Below are positions 5,559 to 6,924 of a stretch of DNA of 6,924 nucleotides, in pieces. A program made the translations under genes and the position numbers. How positions within the stretch are numbered: position 1 is the stretch's first letter; each line of letters opens with the position of its first letter. The DNA comes from Candidatus Bathyarchaeota archaeon (GTDB lineage Archaea; Thermoproteota; DRAE01). Under the pieces are notes generated by a model, which searched no databases, was not told the DNA's origin, and saw only the letters and a program-made list of their open reading frames with translations. Where the stretch lies: positions 1-6,924 of the forward strand of contig DRAE01000026.1 of NCBI GenBank assembly GCA_011041895.1, given 5' to 3'.

Positions 5559-5853
5559 TAACTGTAAGTGAAAGGAAGATAAATACTGATATCTGGAAGA
5601 TAACATATCCCGGAAGTCCCACAATATCACAGATTATAAGTATGACCCCTAGCATTACCAGCGCAGTGCCGAAAAAGATAAACAGTGGGGCATACATGGG
5701 TAATGAAGTGTAGCCCTCGTGTTTTGGAATTTTTTTATAGCAATCTATACAGATTTCAGCATAGGGAACAAAGCAGTTTTCACAAACCATTCTTCCACAT
5801 TTTTGACATATATACTTTGCACGGTTAACTCTGCATATCTGGCAAGTATACAT
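5497..5853 (-). CDS. Eight-cysteine zinc-finger protein with two membrane helices
   Basis: A 118-residue protein with an N-terminal zinc-binding domain and a membrane C-terminus. The cysteines form four pairs: C4-x2-C7, C16-x2-C19, C24-x2-C27 and C35-x2-C38 (spacers 8, 4 and 7). This is the pattern of a cross-braced treble-clef finger binding two zinc ions, similar to B-box/FYVE-like fingers. Two hydrophobic helices follow at about 53-76 and 82-107, then a short amphipathic tail. With no signal peptide the finger should lie in the cytoplasm at the membrane. Such fingers usually bind protein partners, but the role here is unknown. The gene begins six bases after the DUF131 stop codon, with GTGATC, complementary to the 16S 3' end, shortly before ATG. 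The two were probably made as an operon. Its last 62 bases overlap the convergent four-helix gene. Confidence 0.75.
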   Translation of the reverse strand: MYTCQICRVNRAKYICQKCGRMVCENCFVPYAEICIDCYKKIPKHEGYTSLPMYAPLFIFFGTALVMLGVILIICDIVGLPGYVIFQISVFIFLSLTVIILLLFFSQFLIEESLRSSL

Positions 5854-5859
5854 TTTGGA

Positions 5860-6117
5860 TCACATATAGTAGAGTATGACTACTAGGATCAGTATTGCGG
5901 TTAAAACTGTAGTTATAAGCGTTAGGAGCTTGAATCTACTGCTTACACCTAGAATTATTGGAAAGGGGCCAATTAGGATAAGCCCAAAACCATCATATTT
6001 AATCTGGCGACCCCTTGTTTTGAGGGATTTAGCCCCTAGAAATATGAGGAGAATTCCAAGCACTATCAGTATTACTCCAATAAGGGAGTGGTACCTGAAC
6101 TCAGTAAACTGAATCAT
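5860..6117 (-). CDS. DUF131 family membrane protein
   Basis: An 85-residue membrane protein of the archaeal DUF131 family (PF01998/TIGR00304), function unknown. The signature GFGLILIGPFPIILGVSSR (about 43-61) matches the family's 'GGvvlIGPiPIifGss-r' block. It is flanked by an N-terminal helix (about 11-30, followed by the basic KSLKTRGRQIK) and a C-terminal helix (about 63-83). The length is typical. I take ATG at 6117 as the start; an in-frame TTG directly before it would add one residue. No clear Shine-Dalgarno precedes either. It lies 27 nt after the preceding surface-protein gene and six nt before the zinc-finger gene, all on the minus strand, so the three may form one transcription unit. 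Confidence 0.85.
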   Translation of the reverse strand: MIQFTEFRYHSLIGVILIVLGILLIFLGAKSLKTRGRQIKYDGFGLILIGPFPIILGVSSRFKLLTLITTVLTAILILVVILYYM

Positions 6118-6132
6118 CAAAATAAAATAAAG
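6118..6132 (-). promoter_or_regulatory. T-rich spacer between surface-protein gene and DUF131 gene
   Basis: The minus strand reads CTTTATTTTATTTTG just before the DUF131 ATG. It could be a T-rich archaeal terminator for the upstream gene or part of the initiation region of DUF131. It is too close to the ATG to be a TATA box for a leaderless transcript. The role is not decidable from sequence. Confidence 0.25.
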
Positions 6133-6144
6133 GTGGGGATGAAA

Positions 6145-6924
6145 TTATTCTTCAGATGCTTCCTTGGATTCCGTCTCTGCTTCCTCTACTTCCTCTGTTT
6201 CCTTGGCTTCCTCGACGGTTTCCTCTACAAGTTTCTTAGTTTTTCTACTCCATCTTATTCCCAGAAGTACAAGCACAACTCCCGTCACAATGTAACCTAT
6301 TATTGAGAATACTGCCACACCATATGGTGTGACTTCTGAGCCTATTGACGTATACGTTGAAGATATTACACCAACTTCTCCCTTTGCCTGGAAGATTCCA
6401 GCTGCCGTCGCAATCACAGTATATGATGGATGATAGAATGTAACGTGGTCAAGCGCTATTACTCCTTCAGATGATGTCTTATGTACATTGAATAGGCCAC
6501 TAAGATTGTTTCCGTAAGTGTCTCTCAGCTCTACATCTGCTCCAGCCATTGGGTTTCGAAGTATATCATACACCTTCACGTACATTGGAGATCTATGAAC
6601 TATGCATCCTGGGTCGTATCTTATCAGGGCAGCGGCTTTGATCTCAAACTCAAGGGCAGCAATGTTTATTCCAAGAACTCCCTTCTTGAATTCTATGTCT
6701 CCTATCATTGTGGCATTTGCGAATCCACCATATCCCACAGGACCAGACACTACAAAGTTTTCACAGTTCATTGTGGCATAATATGAAACTAGGTATAGTA
6801 GCCATACTTCAGTGTCATATAGCCAGACATTTCCATGGCCTTCCCATTCAGCTTTCATGTACAGCATTGTTAGGTTACAGTTTCTGATGGTTATGTCACC
6901 GCATTCAATGGCTATCACTCCAAA
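6145..6924 (-). CDS. Surface-anchored membrane protein, C-terminal part (cut by window edge)
   Basis: The open frame runs past the right edge. The two codons before the first possible internal start (GTG at 6918) are still open (Phe, Gly), so I read this as the C-terminal 259 residues of a larger protein. Using numbering from the GTG, the first part (1-95) is a series of short strands with Asn/Gly turns such as GDITIRNCNLTMLY (7-20), suggestive of a parallel beta-helix. Residues about 110-175, YVKVYDILRNPMAGADVELR (113-132) onward, resemble an Ig-like/carboxypeptidase-regulatory fold. A single helix (199-221) is followed by RWSRKTKK (222-229) as stop-transfer, then a 27-residue tail with 14 glutamates. 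The likely topology is ectodomain outside, tail inside. It is upstream of DUF131 on the same strand. Function and true start are unknown. Confidence 0.7.
   Translation of the reverse strand, partial: FGVIAIECGDITIRNCNLTMLYMKAEWEGHGNVWLYDTEVWLLYLVSYYATMNCENFVVSGPVGYGGFANATMIGDIEFKKGVLGINIAALEFEIKAAALIRYDPGCIVHRSPMYVKVYDILRNPMAGADVELRDTYGNNLSGLFNVHKTSSEGVIALDHVTFYHPSYTVIATAAGIFQAKGEVGVISSTYTSIGSEVTPYGVAVFSIIGYIVTGVVLVLLGIRWSRKTKKLVEETVEEAKETEEVEEAETESKEASEE

Noticed and set aside
6139..6306. Plus-strand frame preceded by GGTGGGG, a seeming Shine-Dalgarno
   Set aside because: The translation is a Phe/Leu/Cys-rich artefact of the opposite strand of the Glu-rich tail (repeated GAA/GAG read as TTC/CTC). 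The minus-strand protein is far more convincing.
1..6924. CRISPR array, insertion sequence, integrase site or toxin-antitoxin pair
   Set aside because: No regularly spaced direct repeats, transposase or integrase motifs, or terminal inverted repeats were seen. The tRNA 3' end shows no duplicated copy within the window, and the small genes lack toxin or antitoxin signatures.

Overview
The window looks like ordinary archaeal chromosome, probably from a thermophilic member of the TACK (Thermoproteota-like) branch. The grounds are an archaeal-type PheS N-terminus, a thermophile-type MTA phosphorylase with a C-terminal C-x-C motif, a DUF131 protein (an almost exclusively archaeal family), an adenosine-specific-kinase (DUF355) protein, a RecJ/GAN-like DHH protein, leaderless or GGTG-type translation starts, and frequent ATA (Ile) and AGA/AGG (Arg) codons. 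The lineage is inferred from gene content, not from a marker phylogeny.

Left part (1-1209, all minus strand): a tRNA-Gly(UCC) with an encoded CCA, then mtnP (S-methyl-5'-thioadenosine phosphorylase), then the first 92 codons of pheS (phenylalanyl-tRNA synthetase alpha chain), which runs off the left edge. mtnP and pheS are 5 nt apart and are probably co-transcribed.

Middle part (1243-4788, minus strand): a compact four-gene run. It reads DHH-family phosphoesterase, then an adenosine-specific-kinase-like protein (ATGA overlap), then an unrecognised 84-residue protein (12 nt gap), then an FtsX/MacB-type membrane protein with an extra C-terminal domain (1 nt gap). No ABC ATPase is present in the window. 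A 64-bp AT-rich divergent promoter region (4789-4852) separates this run from the next genes.

Right part: two small plus-strand genes, an 88-residue charged protein of unknown function and a four-helix membrane protein. The second converges on, and overlaps by 62 bp, a minus-strand cluster. That cluster reads, in transcription order: the C-terminal part of a large surface protein (beta-rich ectodomain, Ig-like domain, one membrane helix, Glu-rich cytoplasmic tail; cut by the right edge), a DUF131 membrane protein, and an eight-cysteine zinc-finger protein with two membrane helices.

No CRISPR array, transposase, integrase, rRNA or prophage signal was seen, and no stretch over 300 bases lacks a gene. 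The points most worth a second look are the DHH protein's missing motif IV aspartate, the unusual four-gene run ending in the extended permease-like protein, and the membrane-anchored zinc finger next to DUF131.
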